In this document: positions 1 to 5,965 of the stretch, one piece after another
How positions within the stretch are numbered: position 1 is the first letter of the stretch
Layout of the letters: each line of letters begins with the position of its first letter
NCBI GenBank assembly: GCA_005239615.1
Contig: SBBR01000039.1
Location: 1-9,457 of the forward strand
Direction of reading: 5' to 3'
DNA: 9,457 nt
From: an archaeon
GTDB taxonomy: Archaea; Iainarchaeota; Iainarchaeia; Iainarchaeales; Iainarchaeaceae
Position numbers and translations under genes: made by a program
The notes under the pieces: model-generated
Seen by the model: only the letters and a program-made list of their open reading frames with translations
What the model was told of the DNA's origin: nothing
Databases searched by the model: none

Positions 1-161
1 AACGGAAATTCCCGCAGGGATTTGGGTTGGCGGGGTCTCATAAACTACCGCCAACGGAAACGACCCCGACCTCCAAACCACCCTCTGAATAGGGTGGGGT
101 TGTTTGGGTTGCTGGGGGTATGGCAGTTACATTGGTTAAGTGACCCAAAGATGATAACCTG
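1..161. other. Intergenic or gene-tail region with GC-rich inverted repeats
   Basis: No gene here can be called with confidence. Inverted repeats seen are GTTGGCGG (26-33) with CCGCCAAC (48-55), CGGGGTC (31-37) with GACCCCG (62-68), and CCACCCT (78-84) with AGGGTGG (91-97, six-base loop). The first two overlap at 31-33 and so exclude each other. AACGGAAA occurs at 1-8 and again at 53-60. All three plus-strand frames stay open for a while: frame 1 to the TAA at 163, frame 2 to the TAA at 41, frame 3 to the TAG at 90. Frame 3 reads a Pro/Thr-rich stretch (LPPTETTPTSKPPSE) and, after the TAG, a short hydrophobic stretch. It could be a structured RNA segment, the 3' flank of the FkbM gene, or the decayed tail of a surface-protein gene entering from the left edge. 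Confidence 0.4.
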
Positions 162-968
162 TTAATCGCCACGGAGCCTCTTCAGTGAAAGAGCGTCATT
201 ACTGCTGGCCAGAAAATTGTTCCTGTTCAATTCTTTAATTTTGTATTTTTCTTTGCGCAGGATGGCACAAACTTCTTTGAAACTTTCCTTCGAATTTGAC
301 TCGAAAATTATCCGTGGCTTGTGTGATCGTATTGTTTTCAAGGACCCACGTATGACGTTTGGCTCCATACCCTCGACATCAATCTTGATAAGCCCGATTT
401 CGCACCCATGTAAAATTTCACTTGCCACGGAATCGAGGGTTTTTACCATCGCTTTTAATGAACCGGAAAATTTGGTTCTATGCTCTTTCTCCATAAGCCC
501 AACATTTGCAGGAACTCCAGTAGTTAAAGGGGAATATTTCTCGTCGAAACTTATTGTGACTTCTCCTTCAATGTCTGACAACCCGTAGTTGTTAACTGCG
601 ATTTTTTCCCTGAGCTCTGAATCCGACAAGGCAATTTCAACGAGCGCTGCAGTTTGAGGATTGATTTCAAAGGCGATTGAATTTCTACCAGTCATGGAAG
701 TATAGTATGCGGAAAAAAAAGTCAGGTTGCACCCTATGTCTAAAAAAATGCCTTGCTTTTCAAACTCCATTTCTTTGAACCACTTTGGAACAAAATCATC
801 GGGGTTTTCCAGCAGAAATGCCAATATGGAATCGTGGCCGTTGACCGGGATTAAGAAATTTGATTCGAATAATTTTTTCCCGGAAATTCTGGCGCGGAGA
901 AAAAGGAACGGAAGCTGCATTGCTAGCTTTACTTTATCTGCAAAAGAATTGCAGTATTGTAGGTACAT
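162..968 (-). CDS. FkbM-family SAM-dependent methyltransferase
   Basis: This is a predicted S-adenosylmethionine-dependent methyltransferase of the FkbM family, whose characterised members methylate hydroxyl groups; in glycan loci such enzymes are often assumed to O-methylate sugars. Seen in the 268-residue product from ATG 968: the SAM-binding motif I FLDIGCNLTFF (about residues 75-85), the acidic strand end IAFEI near 101, and the FkbM signature IKIDVEG (about 194-200) followed by PRIIFE. The length fits the family. Alternative starts are ATG 977 and TTG 986. I prefer 968 because a TTTTAAAA box at 991-998 lies about 26 bases upstream, the archaeal TATA-to-start distance for a leaderless message, and none of the three has a good ribosome-binding site. 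It is divergent from the operon starting at 1248. A T8 run in the coding strand (713-720) falls within the motif I coding region. The substrate is unknown. Confidence 0.9.
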   Translation of the reverse strand: MYLQYCNSFADKVKLAMQLPFLFLRARISGKKLFESNFLIPVNGHDSILAFLLENPDDFVPKWFKEMEFEKQGIFLDIGCNLTFFSAYYTSMTGRNSIAFEINPQTAALVEIALSDSELREKIAVNNYGLSDIEGEVTISFDEKYSPLTTGVPANVGLMEKEHRTKFSGSLKAMVKTLDSVASEILHGCEIGLIKIDVEGMEPNVIRGSLKTIRSHKPRIIFESNSKESFKEVCAILRKEKYKIKELNRNNFLASSNDALSLKRLRGD

Positions 969-990
969 GACCACCATTTGGTTCAAACTG

Positions 991-998
991 TTTTAAAA
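991..998. promoter_or_regulatory. Symmetrical TATA-like box, possible divergent promoter
   Basis: The sequence is the perfect palindrome TTTTAAAA. On the minus strand its centre is about 26 bases from ATG 968, which suits a leaderless FkbM message. On the plus strand it would place a start near 1020, giving a leader of about 230 bases ahead of the methyltransferase at 1248 that spans the hairpin-rich element. The match and spacing are seen; promoter activity in either direction is inferred. Confidence 0.4.
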
Positions 999-1045
999 TG
1001 CGTTCTTGGCGATGCGCCTTTCTGTGCACTGCTAGGTAAAACGAC

Positions 1046-1231
1046 CCTTGACTCAAGGCACGAGAGTCCTGAAAGCCGCACTACACAAGGCCGTACCAGC
1101 TAGGTCGATAGAAAGTCCTGCTGGTTCGAAGAACCCACACCCGTTCTTCCGAAGCGAAATTCGAACAAGAGGTTTCTCTTGTGTACCAACAATAATATTT
1201 AAAGCGGCCTGACCAATATTATTGCGATTTT
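1046..1231 (+). ncRNA. Candidate structured RNA or structured leader
   Basis: Five neighbouring inverted repeats lie in about 180 bases: CCTTG/CAAGG (1046-1050/1054-1058); ACCAGC plus AGG with CCT plus GCTGGT (1095-1104/1117-1125, one bulged T, 12-base loop); TTCGAAGAAC with its partner at 1143-1153 (1125-1134, ten pairs, one bulged C, eight-base loop); ACAAGAG/CTCTTGT (1165-1171/1176-1182, loop GTTT); and CAATAATATT/AATATTATTG (1190-1199/1215-1224) followed by T5. Alternatives compete: GACTC/GAGTC (1050-1054/1064-1068), and GTTCGAA/TTCGAAC (1124-1130/1160-1166), which clashes with several of the others. I recognise no known RNA family. It could be an independent small RNA ending at the last hairpin, a regulated leader of the 1248 operon, or DNA-level protein sites. 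No convincing reading frame occupies it. Confidence 0.3.
1190..1231 (+). terminator. Inverted repeat plus T-run before the 1248 operon
   Basis: A perfect ten-base inverted repeat, CAATAATATT (1190-1199) and AATATTATTG (1215-1224), has a 15-base spacer and is followed by CGATTTTT (1225-1232 region, T5 at 1227-1231). As RNA this looks like an intrinsic terminator or attenuator with an AU-rich stem. As DNA the left arm overlaps a TATA-like ATATTTAAAG (1195-1204), and its predicted start falls near the right arm, so it could instead be an operator over the core promoter of the gene at 1248. The symmetry is seen; which role applies is not decided by the sequence. Confidence 0.35.
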
Positions 1232-1247
1232 TGGAAAGGTTTTTCAG

Positions 1248-1865
1248 ATGGATAGGGTGGAATTCGCGCTGCGGAATCTCCGCGGGAAAATACTTGACGT
1301 TGGGTACAACGTGGGCGGCATACACGCCAAGTTCATTGAGAGGTTCGGGCGGAAAAACATCTATGGCGTGGACATTGAAACAAAGGAGGACACGGCACAC
1401 TACAAAAAGGCCACGGCTGAGAAAATTCCCTTCATGACGGGGACGTTTGATTCTATTTTTGCCGGGGAGTTAATTGAACATGTTGAATCACCCACACGGT
1501 TCCTTGCGGAAGCTAGCCGCGTGCTGAAGAATGGCGGCACCATTATAATTACAACTCCAAACAGGGACAGCCTCATAAACAGGATTTTCCACAACTACGA
1601 AACCCCGATACACATAAGCCTCATGAATTTCGGCGAACTTGAGGCGATGCTACGACAGAGAGGGTTCGAGGTTGAGGAACGGTTCTGCCAGCCTTACTCC
1701 GAGGAGAACGCTTATGGCAGCAGGAACAAGTGGACATTCCTTTTCCGCGCACTGCTGCACAATTTACTCCCAGGTGGGTTGCAGGAGCAGATGATTGTGA
1801 AGGCGAGGAAAGTTAAGTTAAACACGAGGCACTCAGGCGCTGCCACTGAAGAAAGGAACTTGTGA
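1248..1865 (+). CDS. Class I SAM-dependent methyltransferase
   Basis: This 205-residue protein has the Rossmann-fold methyltransferase layout of the Methyltransf_11 group. Seen: motif I ILDVGYNVGG (residues 15-24), the acidic post-II strand YGVDIE (39-44), the motif IV region FDSIFAGELIEHV (67-79), and LKNGGTIIITTPN (93-105). Motif I departs from the usual D-x-G-C-G-x-G: it reads D-V-G-Y-N-V-G-G, which keeps the Asp and most glycines. ATG 1248 is preceded by AAAGGT seven bases upstream; GTG 1257 is a weaker alternative. It is the first gene of a four-gene operon with three glycosyltransferases and ends 31 bases before the next predicted start (GTG 1897). A sugar or lipid-linked glycan is the likely substrate from context only. 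Confidence 0.88.
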   Translation: MDRVEFALRNLRGKILDVGYNVGGIHAKFIERFGRKNIYGVDIETKEDTAHYKKATAEKIPFMTGTFDSIFAGELIEHVESPTRFLAEASRVLKNGGTIIITTPNRDSLINRIFHNYETPIHISLMNFGELEAMLRQRGFEVEERFCQPYSEENAYGSRNKWTFLFRALLHNLLPGGLQEQMIVKARKVKLNTRHSGAATEERNL

Positions 1866-1883
1866 TTCAGGAATTGGTTACAC

Positions 1884-1890
1884 GAGGTGA
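1884..1890 (+). promoter_or_regulatory. Shine-Dalgarno site that decides the GT2 start
   Basis: GAGGTGA is a strong match to the 16S rRNA 3' end. It directly abuts ATG 1891, leaving no spacer, but is six bases from the in-frame GTG at 1897. The spacing favours GTG as the true start. The flippase and GT-C genes in this window have similar sites four and seven bases from their starts. Confidence 0.6.
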
Positions 1891-1896
1891 ATGCAG

Positions 1897-2913
1897 GTGC
1901 TCGCAAGCGTGATAATCCCAGCATATAACAGTTCTGGCACTATAAGCGCGTGCATTTCTTCACTCAAGGCCCAAAAGGGTGTTGCGAAAAAATCATATGA
2001 AATAATAGTGGTCGACGATGGAAGCTCGGACGATACTGCCACCCGCGCAAAGAAGCTCGGGTCAAGGGTCGTGCATCAGGAGAACTCCGGACCGGCGAAG
2101 GCACGCAACTTCGGCGCTAGGTTCGCGAATGGGAAAATACTTGTCTTCACGGACGCTGATTGTATTCCAGAAAAGGAATGGCTCGCGGAAATGCTCAAGC
2201 CCTTTGCCGACAAAAGGGTTGCAGGGGTTCAGGGCACGTATAGAACAATGCAGACGTCGCTCACGGCGAGGTTCGTGCAGGCGGAGATTGAGGAGAGGTA
2301 TGAGAGGATGAAGGCAAATTCAGAAAGGCTTGACTGGATTGGGAGCTACTCCGCGGCGTACCGCGCCAGGGACTTTTTCGAAGCCGGGGGGTTTGATGAA
2401 TCATTTCCGAAAGCCTCAGGAGAGGATCCGGAGCTGTCATACAAGCTGGCAAAGAGCGGGAAAAAGCTCGTGTTTAATCCGAAGGCAGTTGTATATCACT
2501 CCCACCCGGACACCATCGCCAAGTATTTTTGGGTGAAGTTCTACAGGGCATTTTACAGAGTGACGCTTTATTCCAAGCACTCAGACAAGATTGTGCACGA
2601 CTCGTACACCCCGAATTCCATAAAGGCTCAAATTATCGCAGGGTATTTCGGCACCGCAATGGTCGGGCTCGTCCCAGTCCTGTACTTCCTCGACCAGCCG
2701 GAGCTTGCGGCAATACTGCTCGTGGCCAACGTGGTGATTGGCATCGTTGCAACACTCACCATACTCAGATCTTTCCACTTCGTCCTCCAGAAGAACCTGA
2801 CAGTGGCGGTGTTCGCGCTCTTCATGATACAGGTGAGGACCGCAGCGTTCATGCTCGGTCTGCCTGCAGGGGTGCTCGGCAGGCTGCACTGGCTAGAAAG
2901 GGATGCAAAATGA
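1897..2913 (+). CDS. Family 2 glycosyltransferase with C-terminal membrane segments
   Basis: This GT-A fold enzyme transfers a sugar from a nucleotide donor, probably on the cytoplasmic face of the membrane. In the 338-residue product from GTG 1897: SVIIPAYN at the N terminus, EIIVVDDGSSDDT (about 35-47), the metal-binding D-x-D in FTDAD (86-88), GGFDE (about 164-168), and the Glu-Asp pair expected near the catalytic base (176-177) in GEDPELSYKL. Three hydrophobic segments near residues 246-265, 270-290 and 302-325 should anchor it in the membrane. ATG 1891 would add two residues, but the ribosome-binding site abuts it. The stop overlaps the next start as ATGA (2910-2913), which implies translational coupling. 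Donor and acceptor cannot be read from the sequence. This part of the operon is visibly richer in GC than the flanks. Confidence 0.92.
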   Translation: MLASVIIPAYNSSGTISACISSLKAQKGVAKKSYEIIVVDDGSSDDTATRAKKLGSRVVHQENSGPAKARNFGARFANGKILVFTDADCIPEKEWLAEMLKPFADKRVAGVQGTYRTMQTSLTARFVQAEIEERYERMKANSERLDWIGSYSAAYRARDFFEAGGFDESFPKASGEDPELSYKLAKSGKKLVFNPKAVVYHSHPDTIAKYFWVKFYRAFYRVTLYSKHSDKIVHDSYTPNSIKAQIIAGYFGTAMVGLVPVLYFLDQPELAAILLVANVVIGIVATLTILRSFHFVLQKNLTVAVFALFMIQVRTAAFMLGLPAGVLGRLHWLERDAK

Positions 2914-4043
2914 AAATCGCGATAGTGGGAAACCACTTCACGCCCTGCATCGGTGGCGTTGAAAAAGTTATGGAGGATACCGCAGGGGAACTAGCCAGGA
3001 GGGGTCACGAAGTAAAGGTCGTATGCCTCGACACCTGTGCGAAATCGGAGCGGAAACTGCCCGAAAAGGAGAAAATCAGCGGGATAGAGGTAGAGCGTAT
3101 CGGCTGCCTTGACCTTAGGTACTATAAAATAGCTCCAGCGGTGCTCGGCAAAATAAGGGGCTGCGACATTGTGCACGTACACGGCATCGGTTTTTTTTCT
3201 GATTTCCTAATCGCGACAAAGTCGCTGCACAGGAAGCCAGTTGTCGTTTCCACACATGGAGGGATATTCCACACTCACGACATCTGGATTTTGAAGGCCA
3301 TGTACTTTAGCATTGCCCAGAGGCTCCTACTGCCGCTTGCCGACAGGGTGGTTGCAGTAAGCAGGAACGACAAGGAGGAATTCGGTATGGTATGCGGAAA
3401 TGTTGCATTGGTCGAGAACGGCATAAGGCCCGAGGATTTCTCCCCCGGCAAAAAGAAGCCAAACACCTTCCTCTTTGTTGGAAGATTCTCGCGCAACAAG
3501 AGGGTAGAAAGGCTGCTCGAGGCGTTTTCCCTCCTCATGGACATGGACTTAACGCTCACCATCGCCGGGACTGACTGGGAGGGGCTGCTCCAAGGCTACC
3601 TGAGAAAAAATGCCCTACTGAGTGCTGACAACAGGGTCAGGTATGTGGCGGACCCAAGCAGGGAGAGGTTAAGGGAGCTATACGCTGAGGCAGAATTCTT
3701 TGTTTCCGCCTCGAGCCATGAGGGCTTCGGCATTGCGCTCGTGGAGGCGATGGCGAGCGGGTGCATACCAATCGTGCAGGACAATGAAGGATTCTCTTCG
3801 ATACTTGGCGACTCAGGAGCTGGAGTGCTGCTGGACTTCTCCGACGCGCGGCAGGCTGCCAGGGCAATCAGGAGTCTGATGGACTGGGGAACGATGAGGA
3901 AAAGGCACCTCCAGAGACTCGCGGTACGGCGCGCGAAGTCGTTCTCGTGGGAAGGCAGAGTTGACGAGATTGAGAGAATATACTTTTCGGTACTGGGAGA
4001 CAAAAAAAAACATTTTATTGGCTTGAAGGGAGGGAAAGAATGA
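2910..4043 (+). CDS. Family 4 (GT-B) glycosyltransferase
   Basis: This 377-residue retaining-type GT-B glycosyltransferase is expected in the cytoplasm or loosely on the membrane, using a nucleotide-sugar donor. Seen: MKIAIVGNHFTPCIGGVEK at the N terminus (the GGVE glycine loop), DIVHVHGI, VVVSTHGGIFHT, ENGIRPEDF at the start of the second domain, FLFVGRFSRNKRVERL, and the donor-site E-x7-E motif (Glu271 and Glu279, in EGFGIALVEAMASG). The frame stays open upstream to 2529, but that part overlaps the family 2 enzyme in another frame. The true start is ATG 2910, four bases inside the preceding gene. It overlaps the next gene by ATGA at 4040-4043. A T8 run (3191-3198) and an A9 run (4002-4010) lie inside it; the second is discussed as a possible frameshift site. 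The sugar is unknown. Confidence 0.93.
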   Translation: MKIAIVGNHFTPCIGGVEKVMEDTAGELARRGHEVKVVCLDTCAKSERKLPEKEKISGIEVERIGCLDLRYYKIAPAVLGKIRGCDIVHVHGIGFFSDFLIATKSLHRKPVVVSTHGGIFHTHDIWILKAMYFSIAQRLLLPLADRVVAVSRNDKEEFGMVCGNVALVENGIRPEDFSPGKKKPNTFLFVGRFSRNKRVERLLEAFSLLMDMDLTLTIAGTDWEGLLQGYLRKNALLSADNRVRYVADPSRERLRELYAEAEFFVSASSHEGFGIALVEAMASGCIPIVQDNEGFSSILGDSGAGVLLDFSDARQAARAIRSLMDWGTMRKRHLQRLAVRRAKSFSWEGRVDEIERIYFSVLGDKKKHFIGLKGGKE

Positions 4044-5197
4044 AAATTGCCATATTCAGCCCATACTCGCTACCCGAACTTGGGGCGTGCTCGCTCAGGG
4101 TGGATTCCCTTAAGAGGTTTTTCGAAAGGAATGGTATAGTGGTAAAAGTATTTTCACCAGAAAGGGCAAACATGAGAAAAGGCAGAGCACCTGAAGGATA
4201 CGTTAGGTACAAGGGGCTTGAGGGTGCATTTGTGGCGGCATTCAAAGGGGATTTTGATGTGATACTCGGAACTAGCCCTCCACTAACGCATTCGTTTGTT
4301 GCGCTCATTGCGGCAAAACTCAGGTGCATTCCCTTCGTTGCGGACCTGCGCGACCCATGGACTCACGAGTATGAGGGGCTTGGCATATACACGCGCATGG
4401 ACCCGAAGCTCTGGGGGTACAAGCTCATGGAGGCTCTCGCCTACAACCTCTCGGATAGGGTCTTCGTGGTCACGGAGACAATCGGGAGAATCGCCTCCAG
4501 GTTCACGCTGGACAAGTCGAAGATTCTGCTGGTGTCCAACGGCTCTGACCCGAAGCTTTTCAGGCGTGACGCAAAAAAGGGAAAAGCTATGAGGAAAAGC
4601 CTTGGCATACCAGAAGGAGCCAAGGTGGCGATTTACGCGGGCGCATTTGTGAAGAAGGATTTAGAAAGGATGATCGAGGAGCTTGCGGACACAATAAAGA
4701 GAGAAAATGCCTACCTCTTATTTGTAATACAGGCTGGCAAAGCGGAGGCCATGGAATTTGAAAAACTGAAGGGGATTGTTCGCAGTTCTGGTATTGCCAA
4801 AAAAACACGGTTTGTCAATTCAGGTGGCTTTGGTTTCGAAAAATTGAACTGGTATTACTCCGCCTCTGACTTCGGCCTCGATCCGCTCCCAAAAGGAATG
4901 GGAGACTACTGTATACCAGTGAAGACGTACGACTTTTTTTTCTCGGAACTGCCAATTGTTGGGAAAGGGGAAATGGGCGGGGAACTTGAAAATCTAATTG
5001 TTTCAGATGGCCTTGGGTTCTTTGCCACGAATTGGGATGGGTTCAGGGAAAAGTTTCTTGAGGCACTGCACTCAGACAAACTTAAAAAAATCGGCATTCT
5101 GGCACGACAGATAGCTTTGAAAAAATTTGACAGAGAACACTCTAACTGGAAAGCACTTGTGGCCGTTAAAGATATCGTGAAACAAAGTGACTTATGA
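4040..5197 (+). CDS. WbuB-like family 4 glycosyltransferase
   Basis: This 385-residue GT-B protein resembles the WbuB-type glycosyltransferases of polysaccharide loci, some of which transfer deoxy-aminosugars. Seen: MKIAIFSPYSLPE at the N terminus, DVILGTSPPLTH, the family hallmark ADLRDPW (residues 101-107), SDRVFVVTE, VSNGSDPKLF at the inter-domain region, AIYAGAF, and the C-terminal donor region PLPKG...CIPVKTYDFFFSELPIVG in place of a plain E-x7-E motif. The start overlaps the previous stop (ATGA) and has GGAGGG upstream. It is the last gene of the tightly packed operon; a 153-base gap follows. A T8 run lies at 4934-4941 and A7 runs at 4799-4805 and 5084-5090. The WbuB assignment rests on motif memory, and the donor sugar is not predictable. 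Confidence 0.88.
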   Translation: MKIAIFSPYSLPELGACSLRVDSLKRFFERNGIVVKVFSPERANMRKGRAPEGYVRYKGLEGAFVAAFKGDFDVILGTSPPLTHSFVALIAAKLRCIPFVADLRDPWTHEYEGLGIYTRMDPKLWGYKLMEALAYNLSDRVFVVTETIGRIASRFTLDKSKILLVSNGSDPKLFRRDAKKGKAMRKSLGIPEGAKVAIYAGAFVKKDLERMIEELADTIKRENAYLLFVIQAGKAEAMEFEKLKGIVRSSGIAKKTRFVNSGGFGFEKLNWYYSASDFGLDPLPKGMGDYCIPVKTYDFFFSELPIVGKGEMGGELENLIVSDGLGFFATNWDGFREKFLEALHSDKLKKIGILARQIALKKFDREHSNWKALVAVKDIVKQSDL

Positions 5198-5350
5198 AGT
5201 CTTATAGTCATACGGTGTCGTTGTCTTTACTGTGGGAAAACGCCAAGGGAAACTTTTTATGGTGATCCAGTTTAAAACTTGGTGCACAAAAAGCCATTTA
5301 TTGTAACTTGGTGCACACATAAAAAAAAAAGCCCTACAGGAATTGGTGCC
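5198..5350 (+). other. Leader before the 5351 methyltransferase, no confident gene
   Basis: The 153 bases hold a possible TATA-like CTTTTTAT (5252-5259), GGTGATCC (5261-5268), which is complementary to the 16S rRNA 3' region, a palindromic TTTAAA (5271-5276), two copies of a 13-mer, and an A10 run (5321-5330). A 15-codon open frame starts at ATG 5259 and stops at 5304-5306. The methyltransferase frame itself is open back to TTG 5279 and GTG 5282, so part of this stretch could be translated if the real start is upstream. Confidence 0.4.
5276..5317 (+). repeat. Direct repeat of a 13-mer with palindromic core
   Basis: AACTTGGTGCACA occurs exactly at 5276-5288 and 5305-5317, 29 bases apart from start to start. 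Each copy contains the palindrome GTGCAC. Downstream of each copy AAAAGCC also recurs (5289-5295 and 5327-5333), with extra bases in the second. This fits an imperfect tandem duplication or a pair of protein-binding sites. Confidence 0.7.
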
Positions 5351-5962
5351 ATGGCACGCGACGAAACCGACAGTTATTCACATGAAAAGTACGACAGCGC
5401 GGACCGGTTCCATTCATATCACGCCCAAGTAAGCATTATCAATGAACTTAAGCCCAAGACAATGCTCAACATAGGGTGTGGAAGCGGGTTCCTGAAAAAA
5501 TATTTTTCGGGGACTGAGGTAAAGGTATCCGAAGCAGACATTGATGAAAAACTCCGCCCAGATTTTGTCATGGACATAGCCGAGAAACAGGAGGTTCCAG
5601 AGAAATTTGACCTTGTATCCGCATTCCAAGTACTTGAGCACATACCATTCGCAAAATTCGAAATAGCACTTGAAAATATACATAAAATGACAAGGAAGTG
5701 GGCGGTTATTTCCCTTCCCTATCGTGCGGTCAATTTCTATTTTATGGTTGATGCGCCATTTTTCAAAAAGTCCTTCAGGCTGGAATTTGAAAGGGCGTTT
5801 GATAATAAGCCGTCCACACTGACCCATGAATGGGAGATGGGATTACGGGGCACAAGTAAAAAATCGGTTGTGGCAAAAATAACAAGATTTTTCAATATAG
5901 AACGAGAGTTTGTACTGGACAAGCACAGGTACCATTATTTCTTTGTGCTGTCAAAGAAATAG
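5351..5962 (+). CDS. Class I SAM-dependent methyltransferase
   Basis: This 203-residue protein from ATG 5351 is a small class I methyltransferase. Seen: motif I MLNIGCGSGF (residues 38-47), SEADID as the acidic strand (60-65), FDLVSAFQVLEHIPF (86-100), WAVISLPYR (117-125), and a late HEWEMG (159-164). I recall a similar H-x-W-E-x-G motif in related small methyltransferases. The frame is open back to TTG 5279 and GTG 5282. I prefer ATG 5351 because the extra 24 residues look low in information (a lysine run coded by A10) and are not needed for the fold; GGTG lies just upstream but is close. It ends in TAG and converges on the flippase gene 3 bases away. Its spacing suggests transcription separate from the 1248-5197 operon. 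The substrate is unknown, with a glycan likely by context. Confidence 0.87.
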   Translation: MARDETDSYSHEKYDSADRFHSYHAQVSIINELKPKTMLNIGCGSGFLKKYFSGTEVKVSEADIDEKLRPDFVMDIAEKQEVPEKFDLVSAFQVLEHIPFAKFEIALENIHKMTRKWAVISLPYRAVNFYFMVDAPFFKKSFRLEFERAFDNKPSTLTHEWEMGLRGTSKKSVVAKITRFFNIEREFVLDKHRYHYFFVLSKK

Positions 5963-5965
5963 CGC

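Noticed and set aside
90..92. TAG read through as pyrrolysine to join the linker and hydrophobic segment
   Set aside because: A second change of frame would also be needed at about 40, no pyrrolysine genes are visible, and TAG serves as an ordinary stop at 5960-5962.
1110..1120. GAAAGTCC resembling RNase P RNA conserved region I
   Set aside because: None of the other conserved regions of RNase P RNA was found nearby, and the motif lies in the loop and stem of a local hairpin.
1120..1166. GGTTCGAA resembling a tRNA T-loop
   Set aside because: No five-pair T-stem, anticodon arm or acceptor stem can be built around it on either strand; the bases pair better as the long hairpins described.
1124..1166. 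Integron attC-like recombination site
   Set aside because: The outer arms GTTCGAA/TTCGAAC are in the wrong order and do not fit the RYYYAAC...GTTRRRY pattern, and no integrase or cassette array is visible.
1053..1400. Minus-strand 115-codon open frame covering the structured intergenic region
   Set aside because: Its first half is antisense to the 1248 methyltransferase, it has no recognisable domain, and the rest falls in the inverted-repeat region.
2529..2909. Open frame extending the 2910 glycosyltransferase upstream by 127 codons
   Set aside because: It lies wholly inside the family 2 glycosyltransferase in another frame, has no recognisable domain, and the family 4 N-terminal motif begins exactly at ATG 2910.
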